DNA of 61,973 bases, taken from assembly GCA_900553895.1 (NCBI GenBank), contig USFB01000009.1:1-61973 (forward strand). The letters run 5' to 3'. A program made the position numbers and the translations under genes. The stretch comes from an uncultured bacterium (GTDB taxonomy: Bacteria; Cyanobacteriota; Vampirovibrionia; Gastranaerophilales; Gastranaerophilaceae). The notes beneath the pieces were generated by a model that ran no database searches, was not told the origin of the DNA, and saw only the letters and a program-made list of their open reading frames with translations. How positions within the stretch are numbered: position 1 is the stretch's first letter; every line of letters begins with the position of its first letter. Shown here in pieces: positions 1 to 7,847 of the stretch.

Positions 1-61
1 GTGCAATTTTTTGCACCATTAACAATTTTCCATTTTCCACTTTCAATTTTCCATTAAAAAA
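1..61. repeat. Palindrome plus AT-rich arm (dispersed repeat)
   Basis: Positions 1-18 are a GTGCAATTTTTTGCAC hairpin, the same one seen near 44892-44909 and, reversed and imperfect, near 25739. Positions 21-61 are an AT-rich arm identical over about 40 bases to 45807-45847. The element is cut by the window edge. Confidence 0.75.
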
Positions 62-71
62 AGTTTGTTTT

Positions 72-470
72 TTACAAACTTTTTCTCATATAGCTTTCAA
101 AACTTTTATCTTCGATTTTATAACCGCAACCTTCATGCAACTTCCCCGCATAATAGATTTTCTTGGCAGGATAATTTCTGCACATCTTCAAACGTTTGTC
201 ATATACGGAGCAAAGTCCTTCGTCCGTTACATATTTGCATGCAAAAATCAAATTGCCTTCTTCATCTTTTCCTCTGATATAAAATCTTTTGTACGCAGGA
301 AAAAGAAACTGCATAATCTTAAAATCTGTAGTTGTATAAGTATCAAAGCTGTACATATAACGACAGCATTTACCGCACTTTAAGCATTTACCAGTAATTT
401 TGTATTCCATTTTTTCAGGTACAAAATAAGATAAAAATTCATTTTTTAAAATTGTCAAAAAACTTAACAT
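72..470 (-). CDS. YkgJ-type Cys-cluster (zinc/iron-chelating) protein
   Basis: A 132-residue protein with the cysteine spacing of the YkgJ/CxxCxxCC family: CLKCGKCC near residues 29-36, then FAC, GLCSVYD, MCRNYP and GCGY. The family is thought to bind a metal or Fe-S cluster, but its cellular role is largely unknown. I see no signal peptide or membrane segment, so it is probably cytoplasmic. The start is uncertain: no good ribosome site lies before the first ATG, and an internal Met at residue 21 (position 410) would still keep every cysteine. It is divergent from the penicillin-binding protein gene and stands alone on its strand. Confidence 0.8.
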   Translation of the reverse strand: MLSFLTILKNEFLSYFVPEKMEYKITGKCLKCGKCCRYMYSFDTYTTTDFKIMQFLFPAYKRFYIRGKDEEGNLIFACKYVTDEGLCSVYDKRLKMCRNYPAKKIYYAGKLHEGCGYKIEDKSFESYMRKSL

Positions 471-502
471 TTTCTTGTAAAAACCCCGTTATTTGTATTT
501 CT

Positions 503-532
503 TTGATAAAATAAGATTAACTATATTATAAC
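503..532 (+). promoter_or_regulatory. Candidate sigma-70 promoter of the PBP1A gene
   Basis: TTGATA (503-508) and TATAAC (527-532) are separated by 18 bases, each matching the consensus at five of six positions. A second TATAAT lies at 540-545 without a clear -35. Transcription from either would run through the palindromic repeat at 548-643 before the gene. Confidence 0.45.
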
Positions 533-547
533 CTAGAAATATAATAT

Positions 548-643
548 GGATTGCCACGGGCTAAACGCCCTCGCAATGACAACACACTCAGACGCCAAGT
601 CATTGCGAGGAGCAAATATCAATCAGATAAGACGACGCAATCC
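548..643. repeat. Large imperfect palindrome (GGATTGC / GCAATCC type)
   Basis: The element opens with GGATTGCCACG and closes with GACGCAATCC. Its inner arms are TCGCAATGAC and GTCATTGCGA. It reads like the common dispersed repeat with a GTCATTGCGAGGAGC core found in many bacterial genomes. It is the only such copy I see here and sits in the 5' leader of the PBP1A gene. Confidence 0.65.
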
Positions 644-674
644 AAAATAAAAAAAGAAGGGATAAAGAGTATAT

Positions 675-2816
675 ATGGGAAATTATAATATTCCAAAAAA
701 CAGAAAACGTGGATATTCTAAAAAACGAGTTATGGTCGATAGCCCGATGTTAAGCCTGATTACTGGGCTTGTTGTTTTTGCGCTTGGTGTATTTTTAGCC
801 GGCATGATTGCATTAAAACTTTATTTAATGTCGCTTCCGCCAATCAAAAACTTAAACACACTTAAACCAAACATTGTTACGACTTTCTGTGCGTCAGACG
901 GGGAAGTTATCAAGACTTTTGCAGGATATACTTATTCAAACGTTCAGTTGAGTGAAGTACCTGAACAGCTCGTTAAAGCATTGATTGCAACTGAAGATAA
1001 GAACTTCTATTCTCATCCGGGGTATGACATGATTGGTCTTGCTCGTTCAATGGTTGCTAACGCGCTTGCCGGTCACGTTGTACAAGGTGCAAGTACAATT
1101 ACACAACAGCTTTCAAGAATTTTGTTCTTGTCTAACGAGAAAACTTTTACACGTAAAATAAAAGAACTTCAAGTTGCAGCGCAAATCGAAAAAACTATTC
1201 CTAAAGACAAAATTTTGGAAATGTATTTGAACAATGTTTACTTAGGTTCAGGTGCTTACGGTGTTAAAGGTGCGGCAAGGATTTATTTCAACAAAAACTT
1301 AAATCAATTGACACTACCTGAAATGGCATTAATTGCAGGACTTCCACAAGCTCCTTCTGTTTATTCGCCTTATAACAATATTAAATTGGCTGAAAAACGT
1401 AGAAATCAGGTACTTTTGAGAATGTACAAAATGAAATACATTGATAAAGAAACTTACGAAAATGCTAAGAAATCACCAATTAAACTTTCAACCATGCCTG
1501 TTATGTATGCTACAAATAAAGCTCCTTATTTTTGCGATTATGTAATGAAAGATTTGCAAAAACTAGGCTTCTCTGAAGATGAAATCGTAAATGGCGGTTA
1601 TAAAGTTATTACAACTCTAAATTACAAAGCACAAGTTAAAGCAAATGAAGCAATTCTTAAAAACTTAAACGCTTGGGGATTGAATAGAGATAAAAACCAA
1701 GCTGCGGTATTTTCTTTCAGTCCTATAGACGGCAGAATTTTAGTTTATGCCGGCGGTAAAGATTATTCTAAGAGCCAATATGATAGAGTTACGCAATCTG
1801 CAAGACCTTCAGGTTCTGCATTTAAACCGTTCATTTATACAGCGGCAATTGAAAAAGGTTATTCACCAAATGATATGATAGACGACTTGCCGTTTAGAGC
1901 AGGTGACTGGACACCTAAAAACTACGGTAACAAATATAGAGGCCCTATTCCTCTATATACAGCTTTGATGGTATCTTCAAACGTTTGTACCGCAAGATTG
2001 ATGGAATCAGTAGGTGTTAGAGCGGTTATTCAGCTTGCAAGGGTAATGGGTATTACAACTCCAATACCTTATGATTATACAATTTCACTTGGTTCAAACA
2101 GTGTTAAATTGTTTGAAATGACAAGAGCTTACGGTGTATTTGCAAACGGTGGTTTCAAAGTTGAGCCTTACGCAATAGAAAGGGTTGAATCTTCAAGAGG
2201 AACAATTCTTTATGAAGCCAAGAAGGCCCGTTCAAGCAAAGTTCTAAATCTTAACACGGCTGCAACAATGACTGCAATTATGAAAACAGTTATTACAAAT
2301 GGTACAGGTCGTGCTGCGAATATCGGCAAACCTGCCGCAGGTAAAACAGGTACAACAGACGATAGCCGTGACGCTTACTTTATCGGATTTACACCTGACG
2401 TTGTAACAGGTGTTTGGGTCGGCAATGATGACAACTCACAAATGGGTGGTATTACAGGTGGTACTGTCCCAGCACTTATTTGGAAGGACGTTATGACTGT
2501 TGCGACTGAACAATATGGCAATACTGATTTTGAATATCCTGAAGTTATCTTGAATCCTTTTAAAGCAGCAGGAGTTTCAATTATTCCGCAAGGAGCTGCC
2601 AAAAAAGAATTAGATAAGCAAGATAAAGCCAAAGAAGATGCTCAAAAAGAGAAAGAAGAACAGTCTGCTGTTATAAAACCTGATAGCATAAAACATGCTG
2701 ATATTATACAAAAGAAAAAAGAAGTTCCAACGGTTGAAGTTAAACAGGAAAGAGTAGAAGCTCCGCAAGCACAATTTGCACCAATTCCTGTAACAAGTGC
2801 GCCGGTTGGACAATAA
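675..2816 (+). CDS. Class A penicillin-binding protein (PBP1A type)
   Basis: This bifunctional peptidoglycan synthase polymerises glycan strands from lipid II and cross-links them outside the membrane. One membrane anchor spans about residues 26-50. The GT51 glycosyltransferase domain has the catalytic Glu in ATEDKNF (Glu107), then QGASTITQQL and the KDKILEMYLN motif. The transpeptidase domain carries SAFK (Ser381-Lys384), SSN near 434-436 and KTG near 557. The last 80 residues are rich in Lys, Glu and Pro and look disordered. An AAGAAGGGA ribosome site precedes the start. At 713 residues the length is normal for PBP1A proteins. Confidence 0.95.
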   Translation: MGNYNIPKNRKRGYSKKRVMVDSPMLSLITGLVVFALGVFLAGMIALKLYLMSLPPIKNLNTLKPNIVTTFCASDGEVIKTFAGYTYSNVQLSEVPEQLVKALIATEDKNFYSHPGYDMIGLARSMVANALAGHVVQGASTITQQLSRILFLSNEKTFTRKIKELQVAAQIEKTIPKDKILEMYLNNVYLGSGAYGVKGAARIYFNKNLNQLTLPEMALIAGLPQAPSVYSPYNNIKLAEKRRNQVLLRMYKMKYIDKETYENAKKSPIKLSTMPVMYATNKAPYFCDYVMKDLQKLGFSEDEIVNGGYKVITTLNYKAQVKANEAILKNLNAWGLNRDKNQAAVFSFSPIDGRILVYAGGKDYSKSQYDRVTQSARPSGSAFKPFIYTAAIEKGYSPNDMIDDLPFRAGDWTPKNYGNKYRGPIPLYTALMVSSNVCTARLMESVGVRAVIQLARVMGITTPIPYDYTISLGSNSVKLFEMTRAYGVFANGGFKVEPYAIERVESSRGTILYEAKKARSSKVLNLNTAATMTAIMKTVITNGTGRAANIGKPAAGKTGTTDDSRDAYFIGFTPDVVTGVWVGNDDNSQMGGITGGTVPALIWKDVMTVATEQYGNTDFEYPEVILNPFKAAGVSIIPQGAAKKELDKQDKAKEDAQKEKEEQSAVIKPDSIKHADIIQKKKEVPTVEVKQERVEAPQAQFAPIPVTSAPVGQ

Positions 2817-2849
2817 TAAATTGAAAATGGAAAGTGGAAAATTAGAAAT

Positions 2850-3737
2850 ATGAAATTAGACGAAATAAAAATCACAAGTGGTGAAAACGCATATCAAACG
2901 GCAAGTTTGGAAGCAAACGACAAAACAATTGATTATGAAACAAGTAAAAACTTATCTTATACAGATATAATTACAGTCGCAAGAGGCTTAGATGTGATAA
3001 GTGAATTCTTTGATGTTAATGCAGTTGTTACAGCCTCAGGTGCAGGAATTTGTGCTGTTGCGTTGGGAAAATCTTTGGAAGACGCGATGTTAAAAGTCAT
3101 GGATTCAAATCCTGTTGATTTTGTAAATTCAATTGTGCTTGTATCGACAGAAGTTGATAGCGATATAGCTAAAATGCTTAAATCTTCTAACAAAATTGTT
3201 GCACCGAGATTTACCAAAAATGCAATTGAAATTTTGGAACGCCACGATGTTTGCTATGTAACAATTAATACGCCATTAAAAGATTATAAAAAATATTTGT
3301 CTAACGATGTTAAAGTAACTCCGCTTGGCACTTTGACTCAATCACCAAATTTGAGTGAATTAACAAAAGATTCATTCAAGATTATGTCAAAAGTAAAACC
3401 AACGGTTGAACAAATTGAGGACGCTGTTTTTGCGTGGAAAATTGCCAAACATGCATCTTCTCAAGCAATTGTTGTGGCAAAAGATTTAAAAACGACTGCA
3501 ATTTCACAAGGTTTACATTCTGCGTCTGTTGAATTTGCGCTTGATTATTCTTGTGATATGTCTAAAGATGCGGTTTTAGCGTCTGACATGCCTGTAACAG
3601 TACACGATATAAATGTTGCAGCACAAGGTAGAATCGGGCTTGTAATTTTACCTTCTGCTAATGCTGACGTGATTACTATGGTTGATAAATACAACATGGC
3701 GTTAATTACAACCGGCATGACGAATATTTTATATTAA
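2850..3737 (+). CDS. Divergent AICAR-transformylase-like protein (PurH C-domain only)
   Basis: The 295 residues follow the AICAR formyltransferase half of PurH: GENAYQ matches family YGENPHQ, LSYTDI matches LSYNNI, and a block near 200-212 matches the KH-SNAIV-AKD region. The IMP cyclohydrolase half is absent (full PurH is roughly 510 residues). The catalytic KHANPCG motif is replaced by TASGAGI, so Lys-His becomes Thr61-Ala62. The family Asn of SNA is Gln205, and the terminal RHF-H signature is lost. The family fold is clear to me; loss of transformylase activity is inference. It follows the PBP1A gene with an AT-rich repeat arm between them and has only a weak ribosome site. Confidence 0.65.
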   Translation: MKLDEIKITSGENAYQTASLEANDKTIDYETSKNLSYTDIITVARGLDVISEFFDVNAVVTASGAGICAVALGKSLEDAMLKVMDSNPVDFVNSIVLVSTEVDSDIAKMLKSSNKIVAPRFTKNAIEILERHDVCYVTINTPLKDYKKYLSNDVKVTPLGTLTQSPNLSELTKDSFKIMSKVKPTVEQIEDAVFAWKIAKHASSQAIVVAKDLKTTAISQGLHSASVEFALDYSCDMSKDAVLASDMPVTVHDINVAAQGRIGLVILPSANADVITMVDKYNMALITTGMTNILY

Positions 3738-3993
3738 ATTAGTTGAAGAGAAGAACAGTTGAACGGTTGAAAAGTTCATTATTCTCTTTTCTCAGAGGAG
3801 AGCGGATTTCCGATAGGGCGTAAGCCCGTAAGGTGGAAGTCAGATATTACTCTGACTCCACCCCGAATAATCCAAAACAGGGTTAGGGTTTTGCAAGACT
3901 TTTAACACACCCGTAAAGGGTTCAGAATCACGTGAGCAAAGCGAACTTAATGAACTATTCAACTGTTCCACCTTTCAACTCGTCAACTAATTT
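3737..3993. repeat. Long nested inverted-repeat element
   Basis: Outer arms of about 44 bases (3737-3780 and 3949-3993) are near complements built from repeated GTTGAA / TTCAAC words. The GC-richer centre holds further stems, notably GGTGGAAGTCAGA (3832-3844) with TCTGACTCCACC (3851-3862), and GGGCGTAAGCCC. No gene is supported inside. It separates two convergent genes. Confidence 0.7.
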
Positions 3994-4564
3994 AATACTT
4001 TTCCACAAATACTTGAAAATATGCCTGAGGGTGTTCACAAACAGGGCACTGGCATGGTGCTTCTTTGCCTATATGTATGTGACCGCATTTTCTACATACC
4101 CATTGAGTTACTTCTTCTTTTTTGAATATTGTTTCAGCTTTTAATTCTTCTGCTAAAAGCTCAAAACGGTGGCTATGATGTTTTTCAATTTCTGCAACAT
4201 TATTAAATAATCTGAAAATATCATCAAAACCATCATCTTTAGCAACTTGGGCAGAATTTCTATATAAAATTTCCCATTCTTCACGTTCACCTGAAGATGC
4301 AGCTTTAAGATTTTCATAAGTATCACCATAAAAGAACGGATAAGCACCTGTAACGGTTAAGTGTTCTGCATTAGGAATGTGTTTATAAAATAATTTAGCA
4401 TGTTCTTTCTCATTTTCTGCAGTATCTAAAAATATTTGACTAATTTGTTCATATCCTTCTTGTTTTGCTATTTTAGCAAAAAATGTGTAACGGTTTCTAG
4501 CTTGTGATTCCCCTGCAAATGCGTTTACCAAGCATTGTAATGTTTCAGAATGTTCAAGTTTCAT
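3992..4564 (-). CDS. Rubrerythrin
   Basis: This is a cytoplasmic non-haem iron peroxidase that reduces hydrogen peroxide, typical of anaerobes. The four-helix diiron domain shows the paired helix motifs AGESQARNRYTFFA (about 17-30) and DTAENEKEHAKLF, with a second ExxxxxExxH set (EIEKHHSHRF) near 130. The C-terminal rubredoxin-like domain supplies the Cys4 iron site as CRKCGH and CQCPVC. The length of 190 residues is normal. A strong AAAGGAGAG ribosome site precedes the ATG. Its presence fits a strict or moderately oxygen-tolerant anaerobe. Confidence 0.95.
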   Translation of the reverse strand: MKLEHSETLQCLVNAFAGESQARNRYTFFAKIAKQEGYEQISQIFLDTAENEKEHAKLFYKHIPNAEHLTVTGAYPFFYGDTYENLKAASSGEREEWEILYRNSAQVAKDDGFDDIFRLFNNVAEIEKHHSHRFELLAEELKAETIFKKEEVTQWVCRKCGHIHIGKEAPCQCPVCEHPQAYFQVFVEKY

Positions 4565-4681
4565 AAAATCTCTCCTTTGTCATGAATAAATTACATGCAT
4601 AGATGAAATTTTATTATTACCGAGTTGGATAAAATTTTAAAATGAGTAGCAAAAAAATTTTTTATTGTTTTTATAACAGGT

Positions 4682-6094
4682 ATGAGAATAAATAAATTTG
4701 ATTCTAATGAAATGCAAGTACGAAAAATGCTGTTTAATGTTCAAAGATACATGGACAAGTCACATTCGAAAGGTGCTATAAAAACAGAACAGTTTGCGCG
4801 AGATTTATATATAGTAGGTCGAAAGTGTAAAGGGGTTGATAAGGAAAATATTTTGACTAACTGTTTAGATGCTCTTGCGGAAAAAATGAAGTCTGTAAAA
4901 CAAGATAATTTAGCAGGCATAATTTATAGTTTTTTGATAAAATTTAATGAAAATAATCCGATGTTGTTAAAAGAATTTGCCTCAAAAGCGTTATGTATAG
5001 CTAAAAAACAAAAAGATAGTGTGCATGTAGCTGCAAGAACAGGTGAACTTTGTCAAGTATATAAAACTTATGATATTCATGGTGAAAACTATCTTGCATG
5101 CTTAAACTTAAGAAAAAAAGCTTTAAATGACATCTGTTCTAATTATGATACAGTAGGTAAAAGATTTAGAACAATTTCACGAAAAATTAATACAAAAGAT
5201 ACTTATAATGAATTATTAATCAGGACGAAACTTGATATAGCAAGGGAACTGATTGTTACAAATAAGCCTGTAGCGAAAAAGGAGTTACTTGCAGCTTATA
5301 GAGATTTTCAAAAATTTAGCGATAATTATAAAGAGAATAATGAAAGAACTTATTGCATGCTAAAAAAACATATAAGTACAGAAATAACAAATCTTACATT
5401 ATGTCAAAATTCTAGCAAAATAATAAGTCCAACTGAAAAATTTATGAAAATACGCAAAAATCTTATTGAGGCAACAAAAAATAAAGAACCGATTGAAAAT
5501 ACTATTTTTAATGACTATTATTCTTCTTTGTATGATGAGTTCAAAAATAGTAATAAAGAAAGTTGGTTTGTAAAAAAATCTATAGAGTTTGAAAAAGAAT
5601 TAAATTCTTTAGGAAATCCTATTCTAGGTAATAATATTTATATAACTATAAGAAACAAAAATAGTGATAATGTGAAAAATCTTAAAGATATTATAATGAC
5701 AAAATTAGATGAAAAATGTGAAGCCAAGGATGATTTTGGAGTGTTATATTTTGGTACAATTTTACAGAAACTTTTTAAAAAAGATTCAAAAGCTATCTCT
5801 GTTAATGTCTATTTGAAGTCTATTAAAGCATGTATGGATGCTCTAACCAATATTATTAAAAATTATGAAACTCTACCCAAAAACAACAAAATAAAAACAA
5901 AAAATGAATATATAGAACAACTAATATTTGCAAAAGTAAATTCTGCAAAATTACAAAAAAATACAAATCCGGAATATGCGCAAATGGCAATTAAAGAGGC
6001 TGGTGAATTGATAGATTCTTTGTCCGCCGGATATCTTGCTAAGCATCCTGAAATGAAAAATTTAGTAAGTTATGTCATGCAGTTTGTTGATTAG
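4682..6094 (+). CDS. Helical protein of unknown function, 470 residues
   Basis: I do not recognise a family. The protein is Lys-rich and apparently all-helical, without signal peptide or membrane segment. Pairs of helices in the first 230 residues and again near 330-460 suggest a TPR-like solenoid. Its N-terminus (MRINKFDS) resembles other unknown proteins here that begin MRINQIS or MRIQKIT. There is no clear ribosome site; TATAAC lies at 4672-4677 just before the start, so a very short leader is possible. A strong terminator follows at 6129. It stands alone between rubrerythrin and flagellin. Confidence 0.7.
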   Translation: MRINKFDSNEMQVRKMLFNVQRYMDKSHSKGAIKTEQFARDLYIVGRKCKGVDKENILTNCLDALAEKMKSVKQDNLAGIIYSFLIKFNENNPMLLKEFASKALCIAKKQKDSVHVAARTGELCQVYKTYDIHGENYLACLNLRKKALNDICSNYDTVGKRFRTISRKINTKDTYNELLIRTKLDIARELIVTNKPVAKKELLAAYRDFQKFSDNYKENNERTYCMLKKHISTEITNLTLCQNSSKIISPTEKFMKIRKNLIEATKNKEPIENTIFNDYYSSLYDEFKNSNKESWFVKKSIEFEKELNSLGNPILGNNIYITIRNKNSDNVKNLKDIIMTKLDEKCEAKDDFGVLYFGTILQKLFKKDSKAISVNVYLKSIKACMDALTNIIKNYETLPKNNKIKTKNEYIEQLIFAKVNSAKLQKNTNPEYAQMAIKEAGELIDSLSAGYLAKHPEMKNLVSYVMQFVD

Positions 6095-6128
6095 TGTAAA
6101 CTTATTATAAATAAGCAAATTTTTATTA

Positions 6129-6162
6129 TTTCCTACAACTTTAGTTGTAGGAAATTTTTTTA
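6129..6162 (+). terminator. Rho-independent terminator
   Basis: A 12-base stem (TTTCCTACAACT / AGTTGTAGGAAA) is followed directly by a T run. It ends the transcript of the 4682-6094 gene and insulates the flagellin promoter. Confidence 0.85.
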
Positions 6163-6254
6163 GAAACACAGTTTTTTTAACTCTGAAAAATGCCTATATG
6201 ACAGACTTTTAGAAATACATCTCATCCAAATGGAGGATTCTATAACTAAAGTTG

Positions 6255-6281
6255 TAAAGTTATTTTTTATCGTGCCGTAAT
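6255..6281 (+). promoter_or_regulatory. Sigma-28 (FliA/SigD)-type promoter of the flagellin gene
   Basis: TAAAGTTA (6255-6262), exactly 11 bases, then GCCGTAAT (6274-6281). The flagellar sigma-28 consensus is TAAAGTTT-N11-GCCGATAA, so seven of eight upstream bases and the GCCG core match at the right spacing. Transcription would start near 6288, about 35 bases before the flagellin ATG. Confidence 0.7.
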
Positions 6282-6323
6282 TTATAGGGAAAGGCAAAAT
6301 AAATTTATTGAAAGGAATTTATT

Positions 6324-7346
6324 ATGGGATCAACTTCTACATTAACAATTAACACGAATTTGTCATCCCTAACATGTCAAAAGTATTTAAAAAGTGCGAC
6401 TAAAGGCATGAACTCAGCAATGGAGAAATTATCTACAGGCTTCAAGATAAACTCTGCTAAGGATGACGCAGCTGGTTACGCAGTGTATACCGGCATGGAA
6501 GCTAAAGTAAGCGGTTATGATATTATTGAAACTAACGCTCAAATGGGTCTGGATATGCTTACAACCCAAGAAGGTGTTTTGGATATCATTAACGACTATT
6601 TACAAAGAATTAGAGATTTGACAATGCAAGCTGCGAACGGAACTTATGGCTCCGCTTCATTAAACGCAATTGCATTGGAAGTAACACAGAGAATGGATGA
6701 AATCAACCGTCTTTGCGACATTACAGATTTCAACGATACTCACTTGCTAGATGGCTCAAGAACAACTGATATTAACTTACAAGTAGGTTTGTATTCAGAC
6801 CAAAGATGTGTAATCAAAATGGATGCGTTCTTATTTGCAAGTGCAAAATCGTCAATGATTTTCGGATTTAGCTCAAAATCTGATATTAGTGGTATGGATT
6901 TATCAAGTGCTCAAAAAGAAGATGATAAACATACTTACAAGGCAGAAGACGGTAAATACTACGAAAGTGCTTTAGCATATCAATTAAATAAAAATGGTTT
7001 AGTAAATAATGGTAATATAGATGGTGCAACGCTAACAGCTATTACTACTGCAATTTACAAAAATGATTCAACAGCCAGAGCATTTATTGATCAAATTGAT
7101 GATGCGATTGATAACATTTCTCTAAGATGTACTAAAATTGGTGCGTTTATGAACAGATTAGATTCCGCTATTGATTCTACTGATGTTCAAAGAGAAAACT
7201 TGACAGAAGCAGTATCAACTATCAAGGATGCTGACGCGGCAACCGAATCATCAAACTACATTAAGTACCAAATCTTGCAACAGGCAACAGCAACATTGTT
7301 GTCAACGGCTAACCAACAGCCTTCAATTGCTTTGAACTTAATCTAG
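6324..7346 (+). CDS. fliC: Flagellin
   Basis: This is the filament subunit, exported by the flagellar type III system. The N-terminal D0/D1 region has NTNLSS, the M-x-K-LSTG-x-KINSAKDDAAGYAV signature (about 31-52) and QAANGT. The C-terminal region has IGAFMNRLDSAI, AATESSNYIKYQIL and QATATLLSTANQQPSIALNLI. The 340 residues leave a short central variable domain. Cysteines at residues 18 and in CDITDF are unusual for flagellins. The ribosome site is AAAGGAATTT. No other flagellar gene lies in the window, so this is a dispersed copy; I infer control by sigma-28 from its promoter. Confidence 0.93.
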   Translation: MGSTSTLTINTNLSSLTCQKYLKSATKGMNSAMEKLSTGFKINSAKDDAAGYAVYTGMEAKVSGYDIIETNAQMGLDMLTTQEGVLDIINDYLQRIRDLTMQAANGTYGSASLNAIALEVTQRMDEINRLCDITDFNDTHLLDGSRTTDINLQVGLYSDQRCVIKMDAFLFASAKSSMIFGFSSKSDISGMDLSSAQKEDDKHTYKAEDGKYYESALAYQLNKNGLVNNGNIDGATLTAITTAIYKNDSTARAFIDQIDDAIDNISLRCTKIGAFMNRLDSAIDSTDVQRENLTEAVSTIKDADAATESSNYIKYQILQQATATLLSTANQQPSIALNLI

Positions 7347-7351
7347 TGATT

Positions 7352-7375
7352 AGTTGGGTTGAAAGCCCAACCTAC
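7352..7375. repeat. Palindromic repeat, TTGGGCTGAAAGCCCAA family
   Basis: One copy of a hairpin repeat that recurs at 10863, 10929, 13852, 40550, 41022 and partly at 41067, always intergenic. Confidence 0.8.
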
Positions 7376-7475
7376 GGTTCAGACAGATAATAGTTAGGTT
7401 TATTTTGACCTGCTTAGGTTCTGTTGCTAAAAAAACGGAAAATAATAATAGAAGATAATAAAGGTCCTTTCAATG

Positions 7476-7510
7476 ACCCTCGTAGTCTTGCGCTACGAGG
7501 GTTTGCCTTT
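7476..7510 (+). terminator. Flagellin terminator
   Basis: ACCCTCGTAG and CTACGAGGGT form a 10-base-pair stem with a TCTTGCG loop, followed by TTGCCTTTTT. Confidence 0.85.
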
Positions 7511-7524
7511 TTAATTTTAAATAT

Positions 7525-7547
7525 CGGTTAGGTATACCTGCCCAACA
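7525..7547. repeat. Palindromic repeat, GGGCATACCTGCCC family
   Basis: The sequence is the reverse complement, with two differences, of 61950-61973 at the other end of the window. Both are short imperfect hairpins in intergenic DNA. Confidence 0.65.
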
Positions 7548-7586
7548 AATAATAATTTTATGTTAGAATAACTTCAAGGAGTCTAT

Positions 7587-7847
7587 ATGCGAATTCAAAA
7601 AATAACAACCCAACAACCACAGTTCAATGCCGTAAATCAAAAATACATGGCTTGGGCAAAAAAAGATTATAATTTAGAAAAAAATGTCTCTACGGAATGG
7701 TTAAGCCGACTAAGATATGATGTATTTTTATTTAAAAAAATATCTAAGCAAGATGCCATAGATACAATTAATGCCGTAAAAAAGTTTATGAATAAAACTG
7801 ATGAAGGTATTGAAGCTACATTAAAATATTTTAAACGTCCTAATTAA
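7587..7847 (+). CDS. Small protein of unknown function with shared N-terminal signature
   Basis: This 86-residue protein is of no family I know. It begins MRIQKITTQQPQFNA, like other unknown proteins in this window. The rest is Lys-rich and probably two or three helices with no membrane segment or signal peptide. An AAGGAG ribosome site at the right distance supports the start. Its end overlaps the end of the convergent gene at 7840 by eight bases, so no terminator separates them. Confidence 0.7.
   Translation: MRIQKITTQQPQFNAVNQKYMAWAKKDYNLEKNVSTEWLSRLRYDVFLFKKISKQDAIDTINAVKKFMNKTDEGIEATLKYFKRPN

Noticed and set aside
3932..4144. Open frame of 70 codons entering the rubrerythrin end
   Set aside because: It mostly overlaps rubrerythrin antisense and begins inside the repeat element; low-complexity Phe-rich product.
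6324..7346. Flagellin as part of a prophage or cargo island
   Set aside because: There is no integrase, transposase or attachment repeat on either side, and codon use is like the neighbours.
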